From Campylobacterales bacterium (GTDB taxonomy: Bacteria > Campylobacterota > Campylobacteria > Campylobacterales > QNZT01): 15,584 bases of DNA. Positions 1 to 6,714 of this stretch are shown here, piece by piece. The notes under the pieces are model-generated. The model made no database searches, was not told where the DNA came from, and saw nothing but the letters and a program-made list of their open reading frames with translations. The position numbers and the translations under genes were made by a program. The stretch's first letter is position 1. Every line of letters starts with the position of its first letter. The stretch lies in contig WGAE01000242.1 of the NCBI GenBank assembly GCA_015489185.1, forward strand, positions 1 through 15,584, read 5' to 3'.

Positions 1-3
1 ATG

Positions 4-181
4 AAAAAGTGTTGATTGAACGAAAGCTTTATCATTTGCGCATCCAAACCGGACGGTTGCCGAAGGCAAAAAAAGTGCACCCAACCCCGAAGGGGCGCTT
101 GCGTTTGCACTTTTTAGTTCGGTTTTGATGCTGTTACTAAGCGACAAATGGTAACTCGCTTGAGTGAAATCAACACTTTTT
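4..181. repeat. Nested imperfect inverted repeat, MITE-like or structured RNA
   Basis: Two 76-bp arms (4-79 and 106-181) enclose a 26-bp centre. The outer 14 bp are perfectly inverted (AAAAAGTGTTGATT at 4-17 against 168-181). The inner 10 bp are also perfect (AAAAAGTGCA at 70-79 against 106-115). Between them GCATCCAAACCGGAC (40-54) matches the complement of 117-131 at 13 of 15 positions, and CATTTG (33-38) matches the complement of 145-150. The centre holds a tight CCCC-GAA-GGGG hairpin (85-95). A transcript could fold into one long bulged hairpin. I see no target-site duplication and no ORF. It could be a MITE-like element, a degenerate intergenic repeat, a small RNA or a strong terminator of a gene before the window. 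The symmetry is seen; its nature is inference. Confidence 0.6.
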
Positions 182-252
182 TAGAGAACTCAGTTGTTTG
201 ATTATATAAAATATTTTATAAAAATTTTATGTAGAGAGTGCGAACGTTTCCG

Positions 253-284
253 GCACAAAACCTTTTTGTGCTACAATCGCCGCT
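253..284 (+). promoter_or_regulatory. Promoter of the first flavoprotein gene, probably leaderless
   Basis: A -10-like TACAAT lies at 272-277, only 7 nt before the ATG at 285, so transcription would begin at or next to the start codon. No Shine-Dalgarno is visible. A perfect 8-bp inverted repeat (GCACAAAA at 253-260, TTTTGTGC at 264-271) abuts the -10 box and could be an operator or a hairpin. An AT-rich run at about 200-232 lies upstream. There is no good -35 box, which is usual for Campylobacterota sigma-70 promoters. Confidence 0.45.
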
Positions 285-1508
285 ATGAAAAAGAGAATCA
301 TCATTGTGGGAGGCGGTGCTTCGGGTCTGATCTGTGCGCTATTGGTGGCGGAGGGAGATCATGAAGTGATCCTTTTGGAAAAAAACAGCAGAGTTGGTCG
401 CAAAATCAGAGCCAGCGGTAACGGACGGTGTAACATTACCAACCGTCGGGTCGATCCTTCGTGTTATTTCGGGCACCATCCCGCTTTTGTCCACTATGCG
501 CTCAAACAGTTTTCGACCGATGATCTGGTGCGTTTTTTTCGCAAGCTCGGAATGGAGATCGTCGCGGTCGAAGATGGACGGATGTTTCCGATGGCGATGC
601 AGGCTTTGGTGGTGGTTGCGTTTTTGGAGTATGCGTGCCGGGAGAGGGGTGTAAGGATCGAAACGGAAACGGCGGTTGAAGATGTCACCAAAGAGTGCGG
701 TAAATTTATTGTCGCAACCGGATCCGGAAAAATGTATGCCGATGCGGTGGTTTTGGCGACGGGATCGACCGCGGCGCCGGCACTCGGGGCGGACGGAAGC
801 GGGTGGCGTATCGCGAAAGGGCTGGGGCATCGTCTCCACGATCCGTTTGCGGTGTTGGTTCAGTTACAAAGCGGTGATCCCTTCTGTCGTGCCTGTAAAG
901 GGGTCAAGCTGGATGCCGTCATTACGTTTGAAGCGCGTGACGGTACTACATATCGGGTACGGGGCGATCTGCTCTTTACCGACTACGGGCTTTCCGGTCT
1001 GGCGATACTCGATATTAGCCGTTTTGTTTCGGCGGCGTTGCATCGCGGTGAAACGGCGGCGGTGACGATCGACCTGCTGCCGGATATTTCGTACGACGCG
1101 TTGAAAAAGCGTCTGCAAAAAGGACGTCATCAATTTGGAGATCTGCCGCCCGAACTGTGGCTCAGCGGCATATTGCACCAAAAGGTTGTCGCGGCACTTT
1201 TGCGCAAAACGGGGATTTCGGAGCGCAGCGCACGAGAACTTTCCACCAAAAAGATACAGACATTGGCTTATATGATCAAACATTTGAAGATCAAAATTGA
1301 TGCGACACGGGGTGCCAAAGGGGCTGAGGTGATGGCGGGCGGTGTCGATTGTCATGAAGTCGATCCCAAAACGATGGAGTCAAAACTGGTCAAAAATCTC
1401 TTTTTAACGGGAGAAATACTGGATATTGACGGAAAGCGGGGCGGTTATAACCTCCACTGGGCGTTTGCCAGCGGTTATTTAGCCGGCAGGAAGTTGCGCG
1501 GTGGCTGA
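285..1508 (+). CDS. HI0933/YhiN/BaiN-family FAD-dependent oxidoreductase (407 aa)
   Basis: A cytoplasmic flavoprotein of the HI0933-like family (E. coli YhiN type, often named aminoacetone oxidase family or BaiN-like). Its physiological substrate is generally unknown. The N-terminal Rossmann fold has GGGASG at residues 9-14 and an acidic end of beta-2 (LLEKN, 30-34). The family signature ASGNGRCNITN follows at about 43-53. The C-terminal FAD-binding part has GEILDIDG (376-383) and GGYN (386-389). Length is normal for the family. The start is fixed because the Rossmann strand begins directly after MKK. It has no visible Shine-Dalgarno and a -10 box 7 nt upstream. Its last 30 nt overlap the convergent Hpt-like gene. 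A second, more diverged member of the family lies at 5300-6427. Family assignment is secure; function is not. Confidence 0.93.
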   Translation: MKKRIIIVGGGASGLICALLVAEGDHEVILLEKNSRVGRKIRASGNGRCNITNRRVDPSCYFGHHPAFVHYALKQFSTDDLVRFFRKLGMEIVAVEDGRMFPMAMQALVVVAFLEYACRERGVRIETETAVEDVTKECGKFIVATGSGKMYADAVVLATGSTAAPALGADGSGWRIAKGLGHRLHDPFAVLVQLQSGDPFCRACKGVKLDAVITFEARDGTTYRVRGDLLFTDYGLSGLAILDISRFVSAALHRGETAAVTIDLLPDISYDALKKRLQKGRHQFGDLPPELWLSGILHQKVVAALLRKTGISERSARELSTKKIQTLAYMIKHLKIKIDATRGAKGAEVMAGGVDCHEVDPKTMESKLVKNLFLTGEILDIDGKRGGYNLHWAFASGYLAGRKLRGG

Positions 1509-1823
1509 GCGGTGTGCTTTGTGGAGCGTCTGAATCGCGGCGCGTAGCTCTTCAAAGAGGAGCATATAGTCCGTATCGCGTTTGAATGTCGCAAGCAGTT
1601 CGATATGTTCGGTATGGATGTAGATGTCTTCGAGTTCCAGTTTGGCTGCTTTAACCCCGATTTTATGGGCATATTTGACGATTTTGCCATATTTTTTCTG
1701 TTCGATCGCCTCTTCGAGATTTGCCAGCTGGACCTGAGCGTAGATCAGAAAATTGTCGATCTTTTCATGTAGTTTCGATTCGCTCATACCGAGCCTGGAT
1801 GCCAGTTCTTCCCACAGTTGCAT
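1479..1823 (-). CDS. Small Hpt-like helical protein (114 aa)
   Basis: A predicted cytoplasmic all-helical protein. The pattern YAHKIGVKAAKLELEDIY (residues 51-68) resembles the histidine phosphotransfer (Hpt) helix, with His53 in the phospho-acceptor position and the usual small-residue AA plus L-x-L-x-D-I-Y continuation. The canonical HxxKG is not intact: the lysine and glycine are swapped in position (HKIGVK). It may be a divergent Hpt, an Hpt-fold protein that does not carry phosphate, or a look-alike. GGGAG (1831-1835) precedes the ATG by 7 nt. The gene follows the lipoprotein by 21 nt, so the two are probably co-transcribed. No histidine kinase or response regulator is in the window. Its 3' end overlaps the convergent flavoprotein gene by 30 nt. 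Confidence 0.6.
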   Translation of the reverse strand: MQLWEELASRLGMSESKLHEKIDNFLIYAQVQLANLEEAIEQKKYGKIVKYAHKIGVKAAKLELEDIYIHTEHIELLATFKRDTDYMLLFEELRAAIQTLHKAHRSATAQLPAG

Positions 1824-1844
1824 AATTTTTCTCCCTGCGGACTG

Positions 1845-2426
1845 TCAGTGACCGGCGAGGTATTTAGTCTCCACTGTTCCTTTTTCGGAAAGTTTCTGTT
1901 CCTGTGCGATTTCACCGACGCCTCTTTGGTAGTAACCGGGTGTGTTACCGCATCGGATTTCGATGACATCTTTGAAATCTCGGTTTTGATAGTGGAATGT
2001 ATCCCATACTTTTGCCAGCCGGCAGTCCGATTTTTTGATCGTTACCCTTTCTCCTATATCGACTGTAGGCTTAAGTTCTAAACGTCCGTTTTCGGCACCG
2101 TCGGTGAAAAATGAAATAGTGATATCGTTTGCGTTTTTTGTATAAATAGTTTTCTCATTTTCTGAAAGATTCGAAACTTCCGTCACCCTGTTGGCTTCCC
2201 GGGTATAGCGCGTGCGGTAGGTTTCGCTGGTTGTACCGTTGGTTTTGATATAGCTGTTGGTCGTATCCGAAGCGGGTACCAGGTAGTCCCAGAGGGCGAT
2301 CGCACCGTTGTTGTAGTTTTGCGCACGTTCATAATCACCGCCTTTTTGGCTTCCGCCTGCAGCGCCGCAACCCCCGAGCCACAGCATCGACAACAAAAGA
2401 GAAAGAAAAATCGAAAATCGCTTCAT
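1845..2426 (-). CDS. Small lipoprotein of unknown function (193 aa)
   Basis: A secreted lipoprotein. The N-terminus has a lysine-arginine start, a hydrophobic core and a clear lipobox LGGC with Cys20; residue +2 is Gly, compatible with outer-membrane sorting. The mature part (21-193) is polar and probably beta-rich, with two cysteines (in SDCRLAKVW and IRCGNTPG) that might pair. I do not recognise a domain. The reading frame stays open upstream to 2624, but that extension would put about 66 polar residues before the signal peptide, so I take the ATG at 2424-2426. The Shine-Dalgarno is weak (GTGAG). It sits 142 nt after the membrane-protein gene and 21 nt before the Hpt-like gene, and probably has its own promoter. 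Confidence 0.75.
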   Translation of the reverse strand: MKRFSIFLSLLLSMLWLGGCGAAGGSQKGGDYERAQNYNNGAIALWDYLVPASDTTNSYIKTNGTTSETYRTRYTREANRVTEVSNLSENEKTIYTKNANDITISFFTDGAENGRLELKPTVDIGERVTIKKSDCRLAKVWDTFHYQNRDFKDVIEIRCGNTPGYYQRGVGEIAQEQKLSEKGTVETKYLAGH

Positions 2427-2473
2427 GAAACACTCACTTATTTGAAATATCGGTAGGTAAGTTCCGTTCTGAT

Positions 2474-2479
2474 AGTATA
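2474..2479 (-). promoter_or_regulatory. Possible -10 box for the lipoprotein/Hpt-like pair
   Basis: On the minus strand TATACT (one mismatch to TATAAT) lies 47 nt before the lipoprotein ATG, giving a leader of about 40 nt. There is no convincing -35. The same hexamer occurs about 30 nt before the Rpn nuclease gene. This is inference from position and motif only. Confidence 0.35.
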
Positions 2480-2521
2480 TCGACAAAACAGAGAAAAAGT
2501 TTACTTTTTTTATCCAAAAGG

Positions 2522-2544
2522 TCTCTTTTCTTTGACAAAAGAGG
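2522..2544 (-). terminator. Possible weak terminator hairpin after the membrane-protein gene
   Basis: CTCTTTT (2523-2529) and AAAAGAG (2537-2543) form a 7-bp stem with a 7-nt loop, about 25 nt after the stop at 2569 in the direction of transcription. The run after the stem is CCTTTTGG, a poor U-tract, so termination may be partial or absent. Confidence 0.3.
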
Positions 2545-2568
2545 TGCTGCTTTGCAAACGGTAACATC

Positions 2569-2892
2569 TCAGCCATGCTCCCTGAAAAAGATCGCTTCGA
2601 CGATGAAAAAGAGCGTCGTCGCAAGCGGTGCGAGGATCCACCAAAGAATCAGTCGATCTTTGAACAGATAGAAAAAGAGCCCGGTCCAGCTGAGCAACAA
2701 GAGTGCCAGATGGACGATGAACACCGGTTTGTGTACGAAAATATAACGCCCCGCATAGCTGAAAAAGAGTACAGCCGCAATCGCCGCCGCATATTTGAGC
2801 AGTTGGCGTGTATCGTGTGTTTTGCGGTACTTCAGCCAGATACCCGCCAGTGCCGCCAGCAGAATCAGTGCAAGAAGAAGATAGAGCTTCAT
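2569..2892 (-). CDS. Four-helix inner-membrane protein of unknown function (107 aa)
   Basis: A small integral membrane protein with four likely transmembrane segments at about residues 2-20, 34-52, 57-77 and 81-103, with basic residues between the first two (KYRKTHDTR) and after the second. I recognise no family. The ATG directly follows the TAG of the VWA gene (TAGATG), and a GGAG at 2899-2902 lies inside the end of that gene. The two are therefore one transcript and probably translationally coupled, which suggests a shared role at the cell envelope, such as a membrane partner of the VWA protein. That role is inference. Confidence 0.75.
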   Translation of the reverse strand: MKLYLLLALILLAALAGIWLKYRKTHDTRQLLKYAAAIAAVLFFSYAGRYIFVHKPVFIVHLALLLLSWTGLFFYLFKDRLILWWILAPLATTLFFIVEAIFFREHG

Positions 2893-4695
2893 CTACCGCT
2901 CCGTTTGCCAGTCGTCACGTTTTTGATGATCCTCCGCACGCTTTGTCCCGGAGAGGAGCAAAAGCGCATCGTACTCTTTTTGGAGCGACGGATCGTTGAG
3001 CGCGGTCATCTCTTCCGCAAAACGGCGTCTGAAAATAGCGAAGAGTTTACGGTACCCGTCACTTATTTTCAGTTTACATGAACGTCGTTCCCAGGTCTGC
3101 ATCATTGGAAACTCCGGACGCTCTGGAGGATAGAGCATACAGCGTTCGCGCAGCGGCAGGATAGGTACAGGCGACGAAACCTTGTCGTTACACCCTGCAC
3201 GAGTATCGATCAGCCAGTTTTGTATCAATGTGACGTAGTCGCTCAGCAAAATCGCTTTGCGAATACCCGTATTTTCGTAGTAGTATCCTTTTTTGAAGGT
3301 CGCCTCTTTGGTGACTTGATATCTTTTCCCCGCTCTGTCGGTGTAGCGTACCACCAGTTTGATCGGTTTTTGCTCTGTACTGCTCTTTTTGAGTTTGACG
3401 AGGATGACGCCTCCTTTGGTACGGTTCTCCTCCGTTGCGCTTGGAAAGAGTGTGTTGACATAAAGGACCCTTCCGGTCGCTTTATCCGCTTCGGGAGAGC
3501 CGTATACCGCGTCGATACTAAATGCGGGTGAGTCGAGGGTCATCTCCAGGTCAAAAACAAGCGGCGTTACCATGAAGTCGAACTCCTCGTCAAGACGTTT
3601 TTTGAAACTCTTTTCGGAATGAACGGCATAGTAGTTCGCACCTCTGGTTTTACTGATACGCTCGACCAGATCGGTGTTGAAATCAACGCCGACGCCGATG
3701 AAGGTCGTATAGATACCCTCTTTTGCCGCCCTGTCGACCATTCCGAATAGCCCTTTTTCACTCAGTTCGCCGCGGTTTGGCATCGCATCGGTGATGAAGA
3801 TGATGCGGTTTTCATATTTGGCCGGATCTTTGTAACGTTTGTCGAGTGACTTGATAAGTTTGAGACCGTTTTTATACCCTTCGCTCCAGTTGGTGCCGCC
3901 CCGGGGTGCCAGTTCCAGAATATGTCTTTTGATCGCCTCCATATCGGTCAGGGCGACGGGGCGCAACGGTTTTGCCAAGTAGGCGCGCGAATCAAACAGC
4001 ACGATCCCCAGCCGATCCCGGGGGTTCAGATGTCCCAGCATCGCGACAAGCGATTCGTTTGCGATCTGCATTTTCGATTTGACAGGTTCGCTTTTCTCCT
4101 CCCTGTTTTGACGGATGTGCCGGCGATCGTAGTAGTACCGGTTAAAAGGGGCGCTCATCGATCCGGAGATATCCAGCACCACGACCAGGTTCAGTGTTTT
4201 GCGTGTGAAATCGGAGGCTTTGATATTGGAGTTGAGTCCTACCGAAAGGAAATATTCATCCGCGTCGGTAAAAAAGTTTTTGCGCACGGCGGTGGCGTAT
4301 GTCGGACAAAAGAGTCTCTCGCAGCGCTCCGGTTTGCCGGTATCGAAATAGTGGTCGTAAAAGATACCTTCGTATGTAATACTTTTGAGTTTGGGCAGAT
4401 AGCCGTTTTTGAGATTGTCGTAAAAGTTGTTGGCATCTTTCGCACCACCGACCGCAAAACCCAGTGTATCGGACATCGTTTTACGCATACTTTTGATCAT
4501 CGGTGCGGGCATCGCCTGTGTGGAGATGGCCATCGGTCCGCGTGAGAATTTTCCGGCGATACCGTCGTTGACGGGCATTGTGGCGTTATACTCCCAGTCG
4601 TCGATTTTACGGCTGTTGTCACCGGGTTTGTGCGACATTGCCGGGAGTGCACAGGCCAAAACAATCGTCATAAAAAGAGAACCGAACCACTTCAT
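2893..4695 (-). CDS. Exported von Willebrand factor A-domain protein (600 aa)
   Basis: A periplasmic or membrane-associated VWA protein, expected to bind a divalent cation and a protein partner. The N-terminus is a signal peptide (hydrophobic core ending near ACALPAMS). The MIDAS site is complete: DISGS at about 175-179, Thr268 in GGTNW and Asp303 in ITDAMP. The VWA fold spans roughly 168-370. The stretch before it (30-165) and the beta-rich and helical C-terminus (about 375-600) are not familiar to me. Paired cysteines occur (CERLFC and three later). I chose the ATG at 4693-4695 because AAAGGAG stands 5 nt before it; a TTG five codons upstream is less likely. First gene of a minus-strand cluster, abutting the membrane-protein gene. 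Exported Asp-x-Ser-x-Ser VWA proteins are often chaperone-like or adhesive. Confidence 0.85.
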   Translation of the reverse strand: MKWFGSLFMTIVLACALPAMSHKPGDNSRKIDDWEYNATMPVNDGIAGKFSRGPMAISTQAMPAPMIKSMRKTMSDTLGFAVGGAKDANNFYDNLKNGYLPKLKSITYEGIFYDHYFDTGKPERCERLFCPTYATAVRKNFFTDADEYFLSVGLNSNIKASDFTRKTLNLVVVLDISGSMSAPFNRYYYDRRHIRQNREEKSEPVKSKMQIANESLVAMLGHLNPRDRLGIVLFDSRAYLAKPLRPVALTDMEAIKRHILELAPRGGTNWSEGYKNGLKLIKSLDKRYKDPAKYENRIIFITDAMPNRGELSEKGLFGMVDRAAKEGIYTTFIGVGVDFNTDLVERISKTRGANYYAVHSEKSFKKRLDEEFDFMVTPLVFDLEMTLDSPAFSIDAVYGSPEADKATGRVLYVNTLFPSATEENRTKGGVILVKLKKSSTEQKPIKLVVRYTDRAGKRYQVTKEATFKKGYYYENTGIRKAILLSDYVTLIQNWLIDTRAGCNDKVSSPVPILPLRERCMLYPPERPEFPMMQTWERRSCKLKISDGYRKLFAIFRRRFAEEMTALNDPSLQKEYDALLLLSGTKRAEDHQKRDDWQTER

Positions 4696-4726
4696 GAAGC
4701 TCCTTTGCAAGAGGGGTGATACAGGT

Positions 4727-4732
4727 ATTATA
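4727..4732 (-). promoter_or_regulatory. -10 box of the VWA operon
   Basis: A perfect TATAAT on the minus strand, 31 nt before the VWA ATG, would give a leader of about 25 nt that holds the AAAGGAG ribosome-binding site. It lies back to back with the plus-strand TATAAT at 4746-4751, with only 13 bp between the two boxes, so the two polymerase footprints would overlap. Confidence 0.55.
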
Positions 4733-4745
4733 CATTAAAATTGAG

Positions 4746-4751
4746 TATAAT
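4746..4751 (+). promoter_or_regulatory. -10 box of the NlpC/P60-flavoprotein pair, leaderless
   Basis: A perfect TATAAT ends 6 nt before the ATG at 4758, so the transcript would begin at or next to the start codon. No Shine-Dalgarno is present. Upstream sequence is AT-rich without a clear -35 box. Confidence 0.55.
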
Positions 4752-4757
4752 TTGTGG

Positions 4758-5303
4758 ATGTATCGCTATTTTTTTATTTTTTCCTTTTTTCTTTTTCAGG
4801 GGTGCTTTTTGTCGTGGCAACCGGAAGGGGGCAAGGAAGCGCCGTTTCCTGCTTCCGAAACGAAAGTGTGGCACCATCTGCCGCAACAGAGATATCCCTC
4901 GTATGAATCGGTCGTATCAGATCCGAAAAAGCGACGCCTGATCGCACTTGCCCGTGCGCAGCTCGGTGTCCCGTACCGTTACGGCGGAATGGATGAGAAG
5001 GGATTTGACTGTTCCGGATTTGTCTGTTACGTTTATCAAAATGCGCTGCAGAAAAAATTGCCGCACAGTGCCAGATTGCAATCGCAATATGTTCGCATCT
5101 ACGATCTCTCCAAACTTGAACCCGGCGACCTGGTCTTTTTCGATACCGCTTCGAGGGGGCGGATCAACCATGTCGGTATCTATCTTGGAAACGGCAAATT
5201 TATCCACGCATCGAGCGGTCGTGTCTATAGTGTGACGATTTCCGATCTGACAAAAGGATTTTATAAAAAGGCGTTTCGTTTCGGGGGTAAAGTGCAACGA
5301 TGA
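4758..5303 (+). CDS. NlpC/P60 peptidoglycan hydrolase, probable lipoprotein (181 aa)
   Basis: A cell-wall endopeptidase of the NlpC/P60 papain-like family (Spr/MepS-like size), expected to cut peptide bonds in peptidoglycan stems or cross-links in the periplasm. The N-terminus is very hydrophobic and ends in QGC (Cys16), a poor lipobox but likely lipidated. The catalytic domain covers about 58-178: Cys85 in FDCSGF, His138 in NHVGIYLGNG and His150 in FIHAS form the expected triad, and the typical LEPGDLVFF sits at 120-128. The start at 4758 gives the signal peptide; the frame is open a little further upstream but would add polar residues. It overlaps the next gene by 4 nt (ATGA), so they are coupled. 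Confidence 0.88.
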   Translation: MYRYFFIFSFFLFQGCFLSWQPEGGKEAPFPASETKVWHHLPQQRYPSYESVVSDPKKRRLIALARAQLGVPYRYGGMDEKGFDCSGFVCYVYQNALQKKLPHSARLQSQYVRIYDLSKLEPGDLVFFDTASRGRINHVGIYLGNGKFIHASSGRVYSVTISDLTKGFYKKAFRFGGKVQR

Positions 5304-6427
5304 AAAGATGTGAGATCATCGTCATCGGCGCCGGAGCGAGCGGTTTGACGGCGGCGGGAAGGTATTGTGACCGCGATCTGCTTATTTTGGAAGGAAACGA
5401 CAAACCGGCACAGAAGATCAAAATCTCCGGCGGAGGCAAATGCAATATCACGAATCGAAATGTATCGGCACGAAACTATCTGGGCGACCCCGGTTTTATC
5501 GAAAATATCCTTGCCGGATTTACCCAGGACGATTTGCTGCGGTGGCTTAAAAAACGGGCTTTAAATCCGGTGTTGCGCAAAAGAACGCAATATTTCTGTC
5601 CCCATAGTTCTGACGAATTGATCCATATATTGCTTCATGAAATAAAAGGTGTTGCAGTGCTGAGCGGACACAAAGTATTGGATGTGATAAAAACGGATCG
5701 TTTTATTGTCACGACAAACCGGGGAAAATTCAGCGCCGAAAAGCTGGTCGTCGCGACGGGAGGTGTGAGTTTTCCAAAAATCGGAGCAAGCGATATTGCG
5801 TTTCGGATCGCCGAAAAGTTCGGGCATACAATCCGTCCTCTCAGACCCGCACTGGTAGGATTGACACTCCAAAAACCGCAGTTTTGGATGAAATCGCTCA
5901 GCGGGATTTCAGTGCCGGTTGTGGTAAAAACGAAAGCGAAAAAGATATCGGGCGATATGCTCTTTGCGCATCGCGGTATCAGCGGTCCGGCGATACTCAA
6001 TGCGTCACTGTACTGGCAAAAGGGGCAGATTACGATCGATTTTCTGCCACACTTTCGGTTGGATAAAAAGTGCTTCATGAACAAGAAACAGATCTCGACT
6101 CTCCTGCCGCTTCCCAGACGATTTACCAAAGCGTTTCTGGCATCGATCTCGGTAGCGGACAAACCGCTTCGTGATCTGAGTGAAGCGGAGCAGAAAAAGG
6201 TGATGCAACTCAAATCCTACACCTTCGCCCCCGCCGGAAACTTCGGCTACACCAAAGCAGAAGTAACCGCCGGAGGCATCGTGACCGATGAAATCGACCC
6301 CGAGACGATGATGAGTCGAAAATGTGAAGGACTCTACTTCCTGGGTGAAGCACTCGATGTTACCGGCGAGCTTGGCGGCTACAACTTCCAGTGGGCGTTT
6401 GCCACAGCACACCGTTTGAAGCTTTAA
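5300..6427 (+). CDS. HI0933/YhiN-family FAD-dependent oxidoreductase, second paralogue (375 aa)
   Basis: A cytoplasmic flavoprotein of the same family as the gene at 285, but clearly diverged and 32 residues shorter. The Rossmann motif GAGASG is at 10-15, and the signature KISGGGKCNITN at 41-52, with GGG in place of GNG. The C-terminal GEALDVTG and GGYN lie at about 349-362. Substrate unknown. No Shine-Dalgarno of note precedes it; the ATGA overlap with the NlpC/P60 gene implies translation by coupling. A hairpin at 6463-6488 probably ends the transcript. Having two members of the family 4 kb apart in opposite gene contexts argues for separate functions rather than a fresh duplication. Confidence 0.92.
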   Translation: MKRCEIIVIGAGASGLTAAGRYCDRDLLILEGNDKPAQKIKISGGGKCNITNRNVSARNYLGDPGFIENILAGFTQDDLLRWLKKRALNPVLRKRTQYFCPHSSDELIHILLHEIKGVAVLSGHKVLDVIKTDRFIVTTNRGKFSAEKLVVATGGVSFPKIGASDIAFRIAEKFGHTIRPLRPALVGLTLQKPQFWMKSLSGISVPVVVKTKAKKISGDMLFAHRGISGPAILNASLYWQKGQITIDFLPHFRLDKKCFMNKKQISTLLPLPRRFTKAFLASISVADKPLRDLSEAEQKKVMQLKSYTFAPAGNFGYTKAEVTAGGIVTDEIDPETMMSRKCEGLYFLGEALDVTGELGGYNFQWAFATAHRLKL

Positions 6428-6462
6428 ATTAAATTTTTCAAGAGAGGTATGCTACATAAGAC

Positions 6463-6488
6463 AAATTAAACGGTAAAACCGTAATTTT
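6463..6488. terminator. Probable bidirectional terminator hairpin
   Basis: ACGGT (6470-6474) and ACCGT (6478-6482) close a 3-nt loop. The stem extends imperfectly through AAATTAA on the left and AATTTT on the right (arms 6463-6474 and 6478-6488). It sits between two convergent genes, 36 nt after the flavoprotein stop and just past the stop of the Rpn fragment, with A/T runs on both sides, as expected of a two-way terminator. Confidence 0.5.
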
Positions 6489-6492
6489 GTAA

Positions 6493-6693
6493 TTATGTGG
6501 ATAGATCTGACTTTCCATTTTCCGCTAGTTTTTCAATCTCTTCTTTCGAAAGTCCGGTCGATTTCATGATGATTTCAATCGCCACTTTTTCTTGCAACAG
6601 TGCTTTGGCAATTGCGATTTTTGTTTCATTTGAGCCCTCTTTAAGTCCATCTTTATACAACGGATCACGCTCTTTTTCGATGATAAACGGCAT
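6493..6693 (-). CDS. C-terminal part of a split Rpn-family nuclease, possible RpnS-like small protein (66 aa)
   Basis: In the same reading frame as the upstream nuclease ORF and separated from it by one TAA (6715-6717) and seven sense codons. The sequence MPFIIEKERDPLYKDGLKEG followed by a helical tail is typical of the end of Rpn/PD-(D/E)XK transposase-like proteins. It is either the lost tail of a pseudogene or a separately made small protein. The second is plausible because GAGGAG (6700-6705) stands 6 nt before the ATG at 6691-6693. In E. coli the rpn genes are known to produce an intragenic C-terminal small antitoxin (RpnS) from such an internal start. A TTG two codons upstream is another possible start, but the ATG fits the ribosome site better. 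Confidence 0.6.
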   Translation of the reverse strand: MPFIIEKERDPLYKDGLKEGSNETKIAIAKALLQEKVAIEIIMKSTGLSKEEIEKLAENGKSDLST

Positions 6694-6714
6694 AGCCAAC
6701 TCCTCTTTTTGCTT

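Noticed and set aside
4696..4710. TTG start five codons upstream of the VWA gene start
   Set aside because: The ATG at 4693-4695 has AAAGGAG at ideal distance and gives a cleaner signal peptide.
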